From: Sphingomonas guangdongensis
Lineage (GTDB): Bacteria; Pseudomonadota; Alphaproteobacteria; Sphingomonadales; Sphingomonadaceae
Assembly (NCBI RefSeq): GCF_900199185.1
Contig: NZ_OBMI01000003.1
Span: 682,001 to 746,000 of the forward strand
Direction of reading: 5' to 3'
DNA length: 64,000 nt
How positions within the stretch are numbered: the stretch's first letter is position 1; each line of letters opens with the position of its first letter. Positions 41,257 through 52,853 of the stretch are shown in pieces. The translations under genes and the position numbers were made by a program. The notes beneath the pieces are model-generated. The model searched no databases, had not been told where the DNA came from, and saw nothing but the letters and a program-made list of their open reading frames with translations.

Positions 41257-42018
41257 ATGTCTGCCGCCGCTTCCAGCTCCGAAATCGTGACACGCCTTCG
41301 CGAGAGCGTTGCCGATGCGCGCCCGCGGCAGGTTGCAGCCCTTCCCTTTGGCTTGCCCGAGATCGACCGCCGGCTGGCCGACCATGGGCTGGACGGGGCC
41401 GCCCTGCACGACATCGCGCCCGCGGCCCCGTCGCTCAGCGACGACGCCGCAGCGACGCTCTTCATCGCCGGCATCGCCGCGCGCCTGGCAGCGGCCGCCA
41501 ACAGCCGCGTGCTGTGGGTGGTGAGCCGGTTCGACCTCTACGCGCCGGGGCTTGAGCAAGCAGGATTGCCGCCCGGACGCATCCTCTTTGCCGAAGGACG
41601 CGAGGACAAGGACGTGCTGGCGCTGATGGAGGATGGCCTGCGTCACGGCGCACTTGCCGCAGTCGTAGGCGAGGTCCGTCGCGCCGACATGACCGCGAGC
41701 CGCCGGCTCCAGCTCGCTGCTGACGCGGGCAGGACGCCCGCCTTGCTGTCGCGCCGGTGGCGCCGACAGGGTGTCTGTCCCCTGTTCGAGCTGTCGGCGG
41801 CGACGACGCGTTGGCGGATCGGCTGTGCGCCATCCGAACGGCTGCCCGCGCCTGGCGTCGGCCGTGCCCGCTGGACGGTAGAGCTCGTCCGCCAGCGGAA
41901 TGGCAATCCCTTTTCCCTTCTCGTCGAGGCCTCAGATGACACGGGTCGCCTCGCTCTACCTGCCGGCGCTCAGCATCGAGCGGCTCCGGCGGCTGGAGCG
42001 ACCGCGCGCGCAGCCTGA
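41257..42018 (+). CDS. imuA: ImuA, RecA-like mutagenesis protein
   Basis: A 253-residue protein of the ImuA/SulA-like group: LPFGLPEIDRRLADHGLDGAALHDIAP, RVLWVVSRFDLYAPGLEQAGLPPGRILFAEGREDKDVLALMEDGLRHGALAAVVGEV, a RecA-like core without a full Walker A. ImuA works with ImuB and DnaE2 in error-prone lesion bypass. The 3' end overlaps imuB by 83 bases in another frame. SOS-controlled. Confidence 0.9.
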   Translation: MSAAASSSEIVTRLRESVADARPRQVAALPFGLPEIDRRLADHGLDGAALHDIAPAAPSLSDDAAATLFIAGIAARLAAAANSRVLWVVSRFDLYAPGLEQAGLPPGRILFAEGREDKDVLALMEDGLRHGALAAVVGEVRRADMTASRRLQLAADAGRTPALLSRRWRRQGVCPLFELSAATTRWRIGCAPSERLPAPGVGRARWTVELVRQRNGNPFSLLVEASDDTGRLALPAGAQHRAAPAAGATARAA

Positions 42019-43729
42019 GCCGCGTGCCCTCTCCCCCTTGCCCGTCGACGACGACCCCGGCGCCTGCTCGGTGCCGCGGGGCGGCAACTGGCGGCCGGGT
42101 GCACGCTGGGCGCGCGAGGGCACGCGCGATCGCTTGGGCGTGGCGGCCGAGGCGACCGCGCTCCCGCTCCATCAGCAACCGACCATGCGCGAACTCGGGC
42201 GCCGGTCGGAAGCCGCCGAGCATCCGTTCAAAGGGCGGCAGCATGCGCCGCTCGCCGCGACCGTATCCACGGCAGAACGGGCGGGAGCGCCCGCACCGCC
42301 GCTGATCCTGGCGCACCAGACCGGCAATCAACAGCTGATCGCGGCGGCTTGCCCGGCGGCCCTCGCGCTCGGCCTGGTGCCGGGCATGGCGGTGACCCAG
42401 GCGCGGGCGCTCGTGCCAGGGCTCGACATCCGCGCGTTGGATCCCGCCGCCGACGCGGCCGTTCTGGATCGGCTCGCTTACCACGCGGTGCGGCACTGGA
42501 CGCCGACCGTGGCCATCAGCGGGCCGGTTGGGCTCTGGCTCGACCTGACCGGCGTCACCCACCTGTTCGGCGGTGAGGTGCGGTTCTGCGAGCGCCTGCT
42601 CGGCTTCTGCCGGCGGCTCGGGCTGACGGCGCGGGTCGCGGTCGCGGGCAGTCTCGGGGCGGCGCACGCGCTGGCACGGTTTGGCGGCCAGCCGATCGAG
42701 CGGATCGAGGCCGGCCGCGAGGCGCAGGCACTCGCTGGTCTGCCGCTCGCGGCGCTTCGCCTGACGCCCGAGGCGCTGGCCGCGGCGACCCGCTTCGGGC
42801 TGGAGCGCGTCGGCGACCTGCTACCACTCCCGCGCGGTCCGCTCGCCCGGCGGCTTGGCCTCGCCAGCGTCCGCCGGCTCGACGAGGCGCTCGGGCGTCT
42901 GGCTGAGCCGATCGTCCCGGTCGTGGCACACGAGGTTCCGGTCGCAACGCTACGACTGCTCGAGCCGATCGGGACCGCGGAGGCGATCGAGCAGGTCATC
43001 CGCGATCTGCTTGCCGACATGGTCGAGCAGCTGCGGACACGGGGCCTCGGCGCGCGGACGCTGGTGCTGGCACTCGATCGCGTCGACGGCAGCGAGCAGC
43101 GGCTGACCATCGGCACGGTGCGTGCCACCCGCGATGCGGCTCACCTCGCGCGCCTCTTTCATCTCCGCATCGAACGCGTCGACCCTGGCCTCGGCATCGA
43201 GACGATGCGGCTGGCGGCCCTCCGGACCGAGCCGCTCGGCGCAACCCCGCTTGGGGGCACGCTCGCGGGCGACGTCGGACCTGCCGACCTCTCGACCCTT
43301 GTCGACCAACTCGCGGGCCGGGCGGGGCCGGAGGCGCTGTTCACGGTCGGCGCGGTCGAAAGCGACGTGCCCGAGCGCGCGACCGTCCGCGTCGAACCGA
43401 TGGCGAGCCCTCAGGGCTGGCCGGCGTGGAAGCGGCCCGTCCGGCTGCTGCGCCGGCCCGAGCCGCTATCCGGCGTGGTGGCACTGCTGCCCGACCATCC
43501 TCCGCGCCGCTTCACCTGGCGCGGGCGTGTCCATGCCGTGGTCGCGGGCGACGGCCCGGAACGCATCCATGGCGAGTGGTGGCGGCGCGACGGCGAGGTC
43601 TGGGCGGTGCGCGATTATTTCCGCGTCGAGGATGAGGCAGGCGCGCGCTTCTGGCTGTTCCGGCGCGGTGACGGTGTCCATGGCGCGACCGGCGATCTTA
43701 GCTGGTACATCCACGGCCTGTTCGGATGA
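41936..43729 (+). CDS. imuB: ImuB, catalytically dead Y-family polymerase homologue
   Basis: About 597 residues. The N-terminus RVASLYLPALSIERLRRLE lacks the Asp-containing D-DAFFASVE motif of active Y-family polymerases, as known for ImuB. A low-complexity insert of about 100 residues (about 22-120) separates this strand from the rest. Then come PTVAISGPVGLWLDLTGVTHLFGG and an HhH/little-finger region. ImuB bridges DnaE2 to the sliding clamp. Start ATG 41936 lies inside imuA. Confidence 0.9.
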   Translation: MTRVASLYLPALSIERLRRLERPRAQPEPRALSPLPVDDDPGACSVPRGGNWRPGARWAREGTRDRLGVAAEATALPLHQQPTMRELGRRSEAAEHPFKGRQHAPLAATVSTAERAGAPAPPLILAHQTGNQQLIAAACPAALALGLVPGMAVTQARALVPGLDIRALDPAADAAVLDRLAYHAVRHWTPTVAISGPVGLWLDLTGVTHLFGGEVRFCERLLGFCRRLGLTARVAVAGSLGAAHALARFGGQPIERIEAGREAQALAGLPLAALRLTPEALAAATRFGLERVGDLLPLPRGPLARRLGLASVRRLDEALGRLAEPIVPVVAHEVPVATLRLLEPIGTAEAIEQVIRDLLADMVEQLRTRGLGARTLVLALDRVDGSEQRLTIGTVRATRDAAHLARLFHLRIERVDPGLGIETMRLAALRTEPLGATPLGGTLAGDVGPADLSTLVDQLAGRAGPEALFTVGAVESDVPERATVRVEPMASPQGWPAWKRPVRLLRRPEPLSGVVALLPDHPPRRFTWRGRVHAVVAGDGPERIHGEWWRRDGEVWAVRDYFRVEDEAGARFWLFRRGDGVHGATGDLSWYIHGLFG

Positions 43730-43731
43730 CT

Positions 43732-44094
43732 CTAGATCTCCGCTCCGATCGGTGCCGTGTATCGCTCGTCCACCACATCGCCCGTGTTGAGCACGCCGGC
43801 CGGTTCGAAGATCATCACCTCGGCCTCCTCATCGGCGGCTGTCCGGTGCTCCACGCTGCGCGGTACGATCACAAACTCGCCGGGCCCGAGATCCGCGATG
43901 TGGGTTCGGAACTCGACCCGGAAACGGCCGCGATGGACGAGGAACATCTCGTCCACGTCGGCGTGCGTGTGCCAGGGGAACACGCCCTCGGCCTTGACGA
44001 GCTTCACCTCCTGTCCGTTGAGACGGCCGACAATCTTGGGCCGCCATTGTTCATCGATGCGCGCGAAGCCCGCCGCCACATTGACCGTATCCAT
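43732..44094 (-). CDS. Small cupin-domain protein
   Basis: A 120-residue cupin: [61 protein letters not shown], with the His-x-His, Glu and second His metal ligands. CAGGAGG precedes the ATG at 44094. It lies on the opposite strand between imuB and dnaE2 and its stop almost touches the imuB stop. Function unknown; it does not look like part of the SOS unit. Confidence 0.87.
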   Translation of the reverse strand: MDTVNVAAGFARIDEQWRPKIVGRLNGQEVKLVKAEGVFPWHTHADVDEMFLVHRGRFRVEFRTHIADLGPGEFVIVPRSVEHRTAADEEAEVMIFEPAGVLNTGDVVDERYTAPIGAEI

Positions 44095-44141
44095 GCCCGC
44101 CTCCTGATCGGCCCGCCATACCAAGCCGGCAGGTCGGCGTC

Positions 44142-47405
<3,264 letters not shown>

Positions 47406-47408
47406 GCA

Positions 47409-47684
47409 ATGGCAAGTCTGCCGCGCCATCAGCGCGTAATCATTTCCCTGTCGCTCCACATTCTTCGCGCCGCCATGGTTCGCTCGGGCGAGATGCGGGT
47501 CGACGCGGTCGAGGTCCGGCTGGCGCTGCGCTGCCTGCTGCCGCACTGCCCCGAACGCTGGCCACTCGAGCTGTTCTGGGACGCGGCCAGCCAAGACAAC
47601 GAGATCGGCCGCGCCCAGGGTACCACCGCCGCATTCAACGGCATCGTCCGGCAGCTGCGGCTGGCAGGCCGGCATGAAGACTGA
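47409..47684 (+). CDS. Conserved hypothetical protein downstream of dnaE2
   Basis: A 91-residue protein: HQRVIISLSLHILRAAMVRSGEMRVDAVEVRLALRCLLPHCPERWPLELFWDAASQDNEIGRAQGTTAAFNGIVRQLRLAGR. It begins three bases after the dnaE2 stop and overlaps the next gene, so it is probably cotranscribed. No motif recognised; the layout is helical. Confidence 0.72.
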   Translation: MASLPRHQRVIISLSLHILRAAMVRSGEMRVDAVEVRLALRCLLPHCPERWPLELFWDAASQDNEIGRAQGTTAAFNGIVRQLRLAGRHED

Positions 47685-48042
47685 ACCGGGTCAGGTAACC
47701 CCGTCGCCGGGTCGGGCCGACGACGCCATCGATCATGTCGGGCGCAAGCTGCGGACGCTCGAACAATGCGCGCTCCATCGCCGAACCTTCCGGCTGACGT
47801 GTCCGGCCTGCGGCCACGTCCGTCTCCTCGATGCGATCCCGCTCTGGTGGCTGTTCGTGAGGCGTGGCTGGGACGATGGCCTGCCGCAGGCGATCCGGCG
47901 TTTATGCTGCCAGCCCTGCCGAGACGGCGGTTGCGTTGTTCGGCCCCGCTTCGTCGTTACCCGCGAGCAACCCGAAGGGCCGCAACCGCCCTACCCCGAC
48001 CGCCATGAGTGGAAGAGGGTTGTGTCGCGCTACCGCTCGTGA
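47674..48042 (+). CDS. Hypothetical protein with cysteine pairs (zinc-ribbon-like)
   Basis: A 122-residue protein. LTCPACGHVRLLDAIPLWWLFVRRGWDDGLPQAIRRLCCQPCRDGG has two CxxC pairs, as in a zinc ribbon. The ends are Pro- and Arg-rich. The start overlaps the previous gene by 11 bases. Function unknown; similar Cys-rich small proteins are common in sphingomonads. Confidence 0.72.
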   Translation: MKTEPGQVTPSPGRADDAIDHVGRKLRTLEQCALHRRTFRLTCPACGHVRLLDAIPLWWLFVRRGWDDGLPQAIRRLCCQPCRDGGCVVRPRFVVTREQPEGPQPPYPDRHEWKRVVSRYRS

Positions 48043-48055
48043 TCGGATCGCCGCC

Positions 48056-48682
48056 ATGTGCAACCTGTACAATCTCAAGGTCGAGCGCTGGGAGTATCTC
48101 GACTATTTCCGGGCCGGCGAGGACGCCTGCAACGAGCTCGAGGTCACCAAGGATTACGCCGCCCCCGGCAAGCCCGGCTATGTGGTGCGCATGGACGCCG
48201 GGCAGCGCGTGCTCAGCACCATGAAGTGGGGGTTCCCGACCCGGAAGCCGCGCAAGCGGCCGGCGCGCAAAGGCGAGATGCCCTTCCTGCATGACTGGTG
48301 GACCAACTGCCGCAATCTTTCGAGCAACATGTGGCGGCCCTGGCTGCTCAAGCCCGAGCATCGCTGCCTCGTGCCTTTCTCGCGCTTTGCCGAACCGAAG
48401 GCCGTCGCCGATCGCAGCGGGCCGGGCGACACGAACTGGTGGTTCACCGTCGCGGACCAGCCAGAGCCCTGCTTTGCGGGCGTCTGGAAGATCGATCAGG
48501 ATCACGACCGCGTCTATGCCTTCTGTACGACCGAGCCGAATGCACTTGTTGCACCCAAGCACCCCAAGGCCATGCCGGTCATCCTCATGGCGGAAGATCA
48601 TGAACGCTGGCTCACGGCACCAGCCGAGGAGGCGCTACCCCTCGTGTCGGCCTATCCGTCGCAGCTGATGAGCGCGGCCTGA
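48056..48682 (+). CDS. SOS response-associated peptidase (HMCES/YedK family)
   Basis: A 208-residue protein. The catalytic Cys is residue 2 (MCNLYNL). Other family marks are YAAPGKPGYVV, MKWGFPTRKPR, RCLVPFSRFAEPK and the active-site HPKAMPVILMAEDHERWL. HMCES/YedK proteins form a covalent link to abasic sites in single-stranded DNA and protect them. Such a shield against lesions fits the nearby mutagenesis genes. No LexA box was found directly upstream. Confidence 0.93.
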   Translation: MCNLYNLKVERWEYLDYFRAGEDACNELEVTKDYAAPGKPGYVVRMDAGQRVLSTMKWGFPTRKPRKRPARKGEMPFLHDWWTNCRNLSSNMWRPWLLKPEHRCLVPFSRFAEPKAVADRSGPGDTNWWFTVADQPEPCFAGVWKIDQDHDRVYAFCTTEPNALVAPKHPKAMPVILMAEDHERWLTAPAEEALPLVSAYPSQLMSAA

Positions 48683-48781
48683 CGCTGCCGCTCTACACCC
48701 GATGGATCGGTACTGGCCGCCACGCCCCGCCGCGGTCTGACTGGCTTAGCGAACCGCGCCGGACATGGTATGTTCCGGACG

Positions 48782-49660
48782 ATGAACCTCATGACGAGCA
48801 TGCGAACCGAGGTAGAAGGCGCTGCGGCCGCAGAACCAAGCGTCGACTTCGTCGTCGTCGATGTCGAGACCGCCTGTTCGCGCGTCAGCAGCATCTGCCA
48901 GATCGGCATCGTCGGCTTTCGGGACGGACGGGAGGTGTTCGCCTATGAGACCCTCGTCGATCCCTGCGACGAGTTCTCGCCCTTCAACACGCGCATCCAC
49001 GGCATCAGCTGCGATCACGTCGTGGGCAAGCCGACATTCGGCCACATCCATGAGCTCGTTGACGGTCACCTCGCCGGCCGGGTCACGGTCGCGCACTCGA
49101 ACTTCGACAAGGGCGCGCTTGCGGCCGCCTGCCGCTTTCATGACCGGCGCACGATCGAAACGACGTGGCTGGATAGCGTGCGGGTGGCGAAGCGCGCCTG
49201 GCCCGACTTGCCAAGCCATCGGCTTAACGTGCTGACCCGCTTCCTGGGCGTACGGCACAAGCACCATGACGCGCTCAGCGACGCCCGGGCAGCGGGAATG
49301 GTGATCGTCAGGGCGATCGACCATACCGGGATCGACCTCGCGGGTTGGCTGAAGCCGGCGAACCCGCGGGGTGGCCCGGCGCCGAAGCCGGCGGCAGATG
49401 GCTGCCTCGAAGGCGAACGAGCATTTGTTCTCGGACAAGCTCGTGACGGTCCGCTGGCAGTTCGCTTGGCAGAGCTGGGTGCGCGCGTCGTCGCCTCGGT
49501 CGGCACGACGACGACGATGCTCGTCGTCAGCGATGATCAACCGTACGGCAGGTTCGTCGAGGCGAGCGCTCCATATCGAAAGGCAGAAGAGCTCCGAGGC
49601 GCCGGCGCTGCTCTGCGCATACTCGGCGAGAGTGAAATCGGGGACATGCAGGGCACTTGA
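48782..49660 (+). CDS. DEDDh 3'-5' exonuclease with BRCT-like tail
   Basis: About 292 residues. The exonuclease domain has VVVDVETACSRVSSICQIGIVGF (Exo I Asp, Glu), TVAHSNFDKGALAAAC (Exo II) and HKHHDALSDARAAGMVIV (Exo III). The C-terminal 90 residues resemble a BRCT domain (LVVSDDQPYGRFVEAS). This matches the DnaQ-like/BRCT repair exonucleases. Start could also be 48770. A one-mismatch LexA-like site (GAAC-N7-GACA) lies at 48751. Confidence 0.88.
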   Translation: MNLMTSMRTEVEGAAAAEPSVDFVVVDVETACSRVSSICQIGIVGFRDGREVFAYETLVDPCDEFSPFNTRIHGISCDHVVGKPTFGHIHELVDGHLAGRVTVAHSNFDKGALAAACRFHDRRTIETTWLDSVRVAKRAWPDLPSHRLNVLTRFLGVRHKHHDALSDARAAGMVIVRAIDHTGIDLAGWLKPANPRGGPAPKPAADGCLEGERAFVLGQARDGPLAVRLAELGARVVASVGTTTTMLVVSDDQPYGRFVEASAPYRKAEELRGAGAALRILGESEIGDMQGT

Positions 49661-49881
49661 TCGGAAGCCGTCTGCCGGGCGATCGGCTGCTTCTCAAAAC
49701 TCAAGACTGAGGGTCGAGAAGGCGGGGTGCATTCGAGAAAGGTTTTTGAGACGCTCTTTCCCTCTGCCGCGGCGTCTCATCGAGCCGACTATCAAAACCG
49801 ATCGTGGGTGTTGAAAAAGTCCTACTGAAGGCTGCCGATCGTCTGTCGAAATCGCCTTTTTAGATTATGCGAGAGGTTTGC
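49661..49881. other. Gene-free gap with possible IS end remnant
   Basis: No gene was seen. TGTTGAAAAAG at 49812-49822 matches the outer end of the IS1182-type element (near 60869-60880, other strand), so this gap may hold a leftover IS end. It also marks the change from the repair island to the sulfite block. Confidence 0.35.
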
Positions 49882-50364
49882 TTATCCGGTTCCACCTGAG
49901 ACATCAGGAGCCACCTTGGGGTCGGGATCCTGTGCCTTGCCGGTTGCGGGTGCCGCTTTCTGGCTCGGCATAGCGGTGAGATAAGCAACGATCGCGTCAA
50001 CGTCCTTCTCGGCCACCGGCGCCTTGTACACCTCACGCATCTTGGTGACGGTCGCCTTCCACTGGTCCGCCGACAGCGCAGGCTGAGTTAGCGCCATGCT
50101 GGCCGAGTGGCACGAAGTGCAGTTGGCGTTGATGACGTCGGCGTGCGGACCATCGGGGTAGGTAGCGTCATCGACCGGCAGGTCGACGCTGGTCGAGGCG
50201 AGCGAAAAGCCGCGGGCTGAGACGCTGGTGGGCGGTGCCGGCTCGGATGTCTCGGAGATCGGGGCAGGCGCCTTGCGGCTGCTCGGCGCCCCGATCGAGA
50301 CGAGGATAATGCCGGTCAGGCCGATCAGGCCAGCGGCCATGATGCCGGGAGACGGGGTCTTCAT
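49882..50364 (-). CDS. sorB: Sulfite dehydrogenase cytochrome c subunit (SorB-like)
   Basis: A 160-residue exported cytochrome. An N-terminal membrane/signal segment (9-26), Pro/Ser linker, then the heme site NCTSCHSA (CTSCH at 82-86) and KMREVYKAPV with a Met that may be the sixth ligand. Directly downstream (12 bases) of the molybdenum subunit gene, it receives electrons from sulfite oxidation. Confidence 0.87.
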   Translation of the reverse strand: MKTPSPGIMAAGLIGLTGIILVSIGAPSSRKAPAPISETSEPAPPTSVSARGFSLASTSVDLPVDDATYPDGPHADVINANCTSCHSASMALTQPALSADQWKATVTKMREVYKAPVAEKDVDAIVAYLTAMPSQKAAPATGKAQDPDPKVAPDVSGGTG

Positions 50365-50376
50365 GCTACTCGCTCC

Positions 50377-51612
50377 TCAGGCCGCGATGATGGTGGTGGT
50401 CTCGATATTGCCGCGCATGAACCCGCCCGGGTTCCAGATCGGCTTCATCGGCTGGGCGACACCGTTGGTGTTCCAGCAGCGCACCATGATCGGGTTGGCA
50501 CCGCGTCGCAGCGGCACGCGACCATCCCACCGACGGAAGCTGTACCTGCCCTCGTCCGCTCCGAGCGTCGTCCTGTACCAGGTGCGGCCTCCGTCCGACG
50601 ATACATCGACCTTGGCGACGCCGCAGTCGCCGCCCATCGCGATGCCGCCGACCGGGATCGATGCCTCATAGGCTATCGTCTGGCCATCGGGCAGGCTGGT
50701 CATCCAGCTGCGCGGGATCATGCGGTTGATGGGGACAGTCGGGAAGTCTCTGGCGCCGGGCGCGACATTCGCGCCCGGCGTCGCGGGGATCTTGTAGGCC
50801 TTGGCCATCCAATACTGGTCGTCGGGGCCGGGCAGTACCTCGATCGAGTTCAGCATCTTGACCCAATAGGTCGAGTACCAGCCCGGCACGATCAGCCGGC
50901 AGGGAAAGCCATTGAGGAGCGGCAGCTGCTCGCCGTTCATGCCGAAGGCGATCATCACTTCGCCGTCGCGGGCATGGTCGATGTCGAGCGCCTTCTCAAA
51001 GTCAGGGGCGCCCGCCACGACCGGTTGATCGAGCGCACCGAAGCGCACCTGCACCGCGCCTGTCTTGACCCCGGCGAGGTCGAGCACGTCGCGCAGGCGC
51101 ACACCGAGCCATTTGGCATTGCCCATCGCGCCGTTGCCCCATTGCGCGCCGGCAACACGTGGCTGGAACAGCCCACGGCTGTTTCCCGAGCATTGGTTGA
51201 CCGCCGCCATCTCGACCCGCGGCAGGCGCAGCAGCTGGGCGAGGCTGATCGACAGCGGCCGGTTGACGTGGCCGAAGACGTTGAGGCGGAAAGTCTCGAC
51301 ATCGATCGAGGTCGGGATATCGGCCCAGTGCCAGCGGACGAAGAACTGGTCGTTGGGCGTGAACACCGACTTGTCGAACACGTCCATCGGCGTTTCCAGC
51401 AAAGGCGGATGGACACGCTGGAGGATCATGCTGCCCTTGCCGGGAAAGGCGCTGGTCATCGGCCGTTCGGCATTGCCGCCAGGCAGCTTCAGGTCGACGA
51501 GCTGCTGTGCCAGCGCAGGTGCTGCGGCAAGGCCGGCGCTGCCGAGCGCGGCATGCCTGAGAAAGCGGCGACGGCTGGTCTCACTCGCCAGCCCGGCGTC
51601 GAAATTGTCCAT
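50377..51612 (-). CDS. sorA: Periplasmic sulfite:cytochrome c oxidoreductase, molybdenum subunit
   Basis: A 411-residue sulfite oxidase-family enzyme. A Tat signal SRRRFLRHA (13-21) sends it folded to the periplasm. The molybdopterin domain has the Mo-ligand Cys141 in VNQCSGNSRGLFQPR, GVRLRDVLDLAG and GFPCRLIVPGWYSTYWVKML; a C-terminal dimerisation (Mo-co_dimer) domain ends in WNPGGFMRGN. It turns sulfite into sulfate. Paired with the cytochrome subunit. Confidence 0.92.
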   Translation of the reverse strand: MDNFDAGLASETSRRRFLRHAALGSAGLAAAPALAQQLVDLKLPGGNAERPMTSAFPGKGSMILQRVHPPLLETPMDVFDKSVFTPNDQFFVRWHWADIPTSIDVETFRLNVFGHVNRPLSISLAQLLRLPRVEMAAVNQCSGNSRGLFQPRVAGAQWGNGAMGNAKWLGVRLRDVLDLAGVKTGAVQVRFGALDQPVVAGAPDFEKALDIDHARDGEVMIAFGMNGEQLPLLNGFPCRLIVPGWYSTYWVKMLNSIEVLPGPDDQYWMAKAYKIPATPGANVAPGARDFPTVPINRMIPRSWMTSLPDGQTIAYEASIPVGGIAMGGDCGVAKVDVSSDGGRTWYRTTLGADEGRYSFRRWDGRVPLRRGANPIMVRCWNTNGVAQPMKPIWNPGGFMRGNIETTTIIAA

Positions 51613-51701
51613 GACAAGGCTCTCCTGTGGCCAGCCACGCTGGCGGATCGAAGGGGCGTTCTGCAAGTGATCGAACCGACTGATCCGATCACCACGGCGG
51701 A

Positions 51702-52853
51702 TCAGTTCGGGGTGGCGATGCAGGGCGAGACGAACAGGTTGCCCCGCCATGCGCCAGCCAGCGTCTTGGCACCGACCAGCAGCCACATCGCCGCAAGCGC
51801 GACTGTCAGCACCGTGCCAGCTATGCCGAAGAAGCCGAGGTTCAGCGTCGTGCCGAGGCGGAAGGTGGCGACGGTGTAGACGCCGAGCGGAAAGGTATAG
51901 CCCCACCAGCCCAGGTTGAACGGCACACCAGCGCGCCAGTAGCGGATGGTGATAAGCGTCGCGAGCGCCAGCCACCACAGGCCGAAACCCCACAGGCAGA
52001 GCCCGGCGACAACGCCGATCCCCTGCGCGACGGTGCCGACGCCGGCTAGCCCGTGCGCGGTGAGGATCGCCGGCGCATCCGCGCCGAGCACCAGCATGCC
52101 CAGAGCACCCGTGCCGATCGGCCCCAGCGCCAGCCAGGAGGATGCCGCCATGCTTTCATGCGGCAACTTGTGGAGTGCCATGCGCAGGATGAGGATGGCG
52201 AGGATGCCAAACGCGACCGGCACTGAATAGGCCCACAGCACATAGGAGGTCGCAAGCGTGACTAGCTGCGCGTGGGGATCGGCCAGATGCGGCGCGAGCA
52301 GCCCGCCGCTGGCACCCGCCACTTCGGCAGCGACGACCGGCAGCAGCCATACCGCGGTCATGCCGTCCAGGCTATGCTCGTGGCGGGTGAACATCAGGTA
52401 CGGGATCAGCACGCCGCAGGCGAGCGACATGGCGACGTCGATCCACCACAAGACCTGCGCGACCGGTACGATGCCATTCCCGAACCGCGCGATGCCGAAG
52501 GCGAGGCAGCCGTTGATGATTGTCGCCAGCCCCATCGGGATGGTCCCGATGAACATTGACACGGTGTTGTGCCCGAAGATGCGCCGCGCCTCATGCCCGA
52601 ACATCACCCAGCGCGCGCCATAGAGGCCGGCGAACAGCGCGAAGAGTGCGATGTTGAAGAACCACAACACCTCGCCGAATGGCTTCAGCGAGGGTCCAAT
52701 GCCGGGTACCTGCGGCAGTGCGAGCGCGAGGATGCCCGTGCCCATCGTCGCGGCGAACCAGTTGGGCGTGAACTGGCGGATCATCTCGCGGGGGTGATCG
52801 AGCCGGCTGAGCGGCTTGAGGCCGCTCAGAACGGAGTGCGTGTCGGCAGTCAT
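51702..52853 (-). CDS. SLAC1/TehA-SSU1 family transporter
   Basis: A 383-residue protein with about ten membrane helices and the family pattern FTPNWFAATMGTGILALAL near the start, GTIPMGLATIINGCLAFG and WWGYTFPLGVYTVATF. Members export sulfite (SSU1), tellurite or dicarboxylates. Position between a sulfite oxidase and a LysR regulator argues for sulfite efflux. Its ATG overlaps the LysR stop by four bases. Confidence 0.88.
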   Translation of the reverse strand: MTADTHSVLSGLKPLSRLDHPREMIRQFTPNWFAATMGTGILALALPQVPGIGPSLKPFGEVLWFFNIALFALFAGLYGARWVMFGHEARRIFGHNTVSMFIGTIPMGLATIINGCLAFGIARFGNGIVPVAQVLWWIDVAMSLACGVLIPYLMFTRHEHSLDGMTAVWLLPVVAAEVAGASGGLLAPHLADPHAQLVTLATSYVLWAYSVPVAFGILAILILRMALHKLPHESMAASSWLALGPIGTGALGMLVLGADAPAILTAHGLAGVGTVAQGIGVVAGLCLWGFGLWWLALATLITIRYWRAGVPFNLGWWGYTFPLGVYTVATFRLGTTLNLGFFGIAGTVLTVALAAMWLLVGAKTLAGAWRGNLFVSPCIATPN

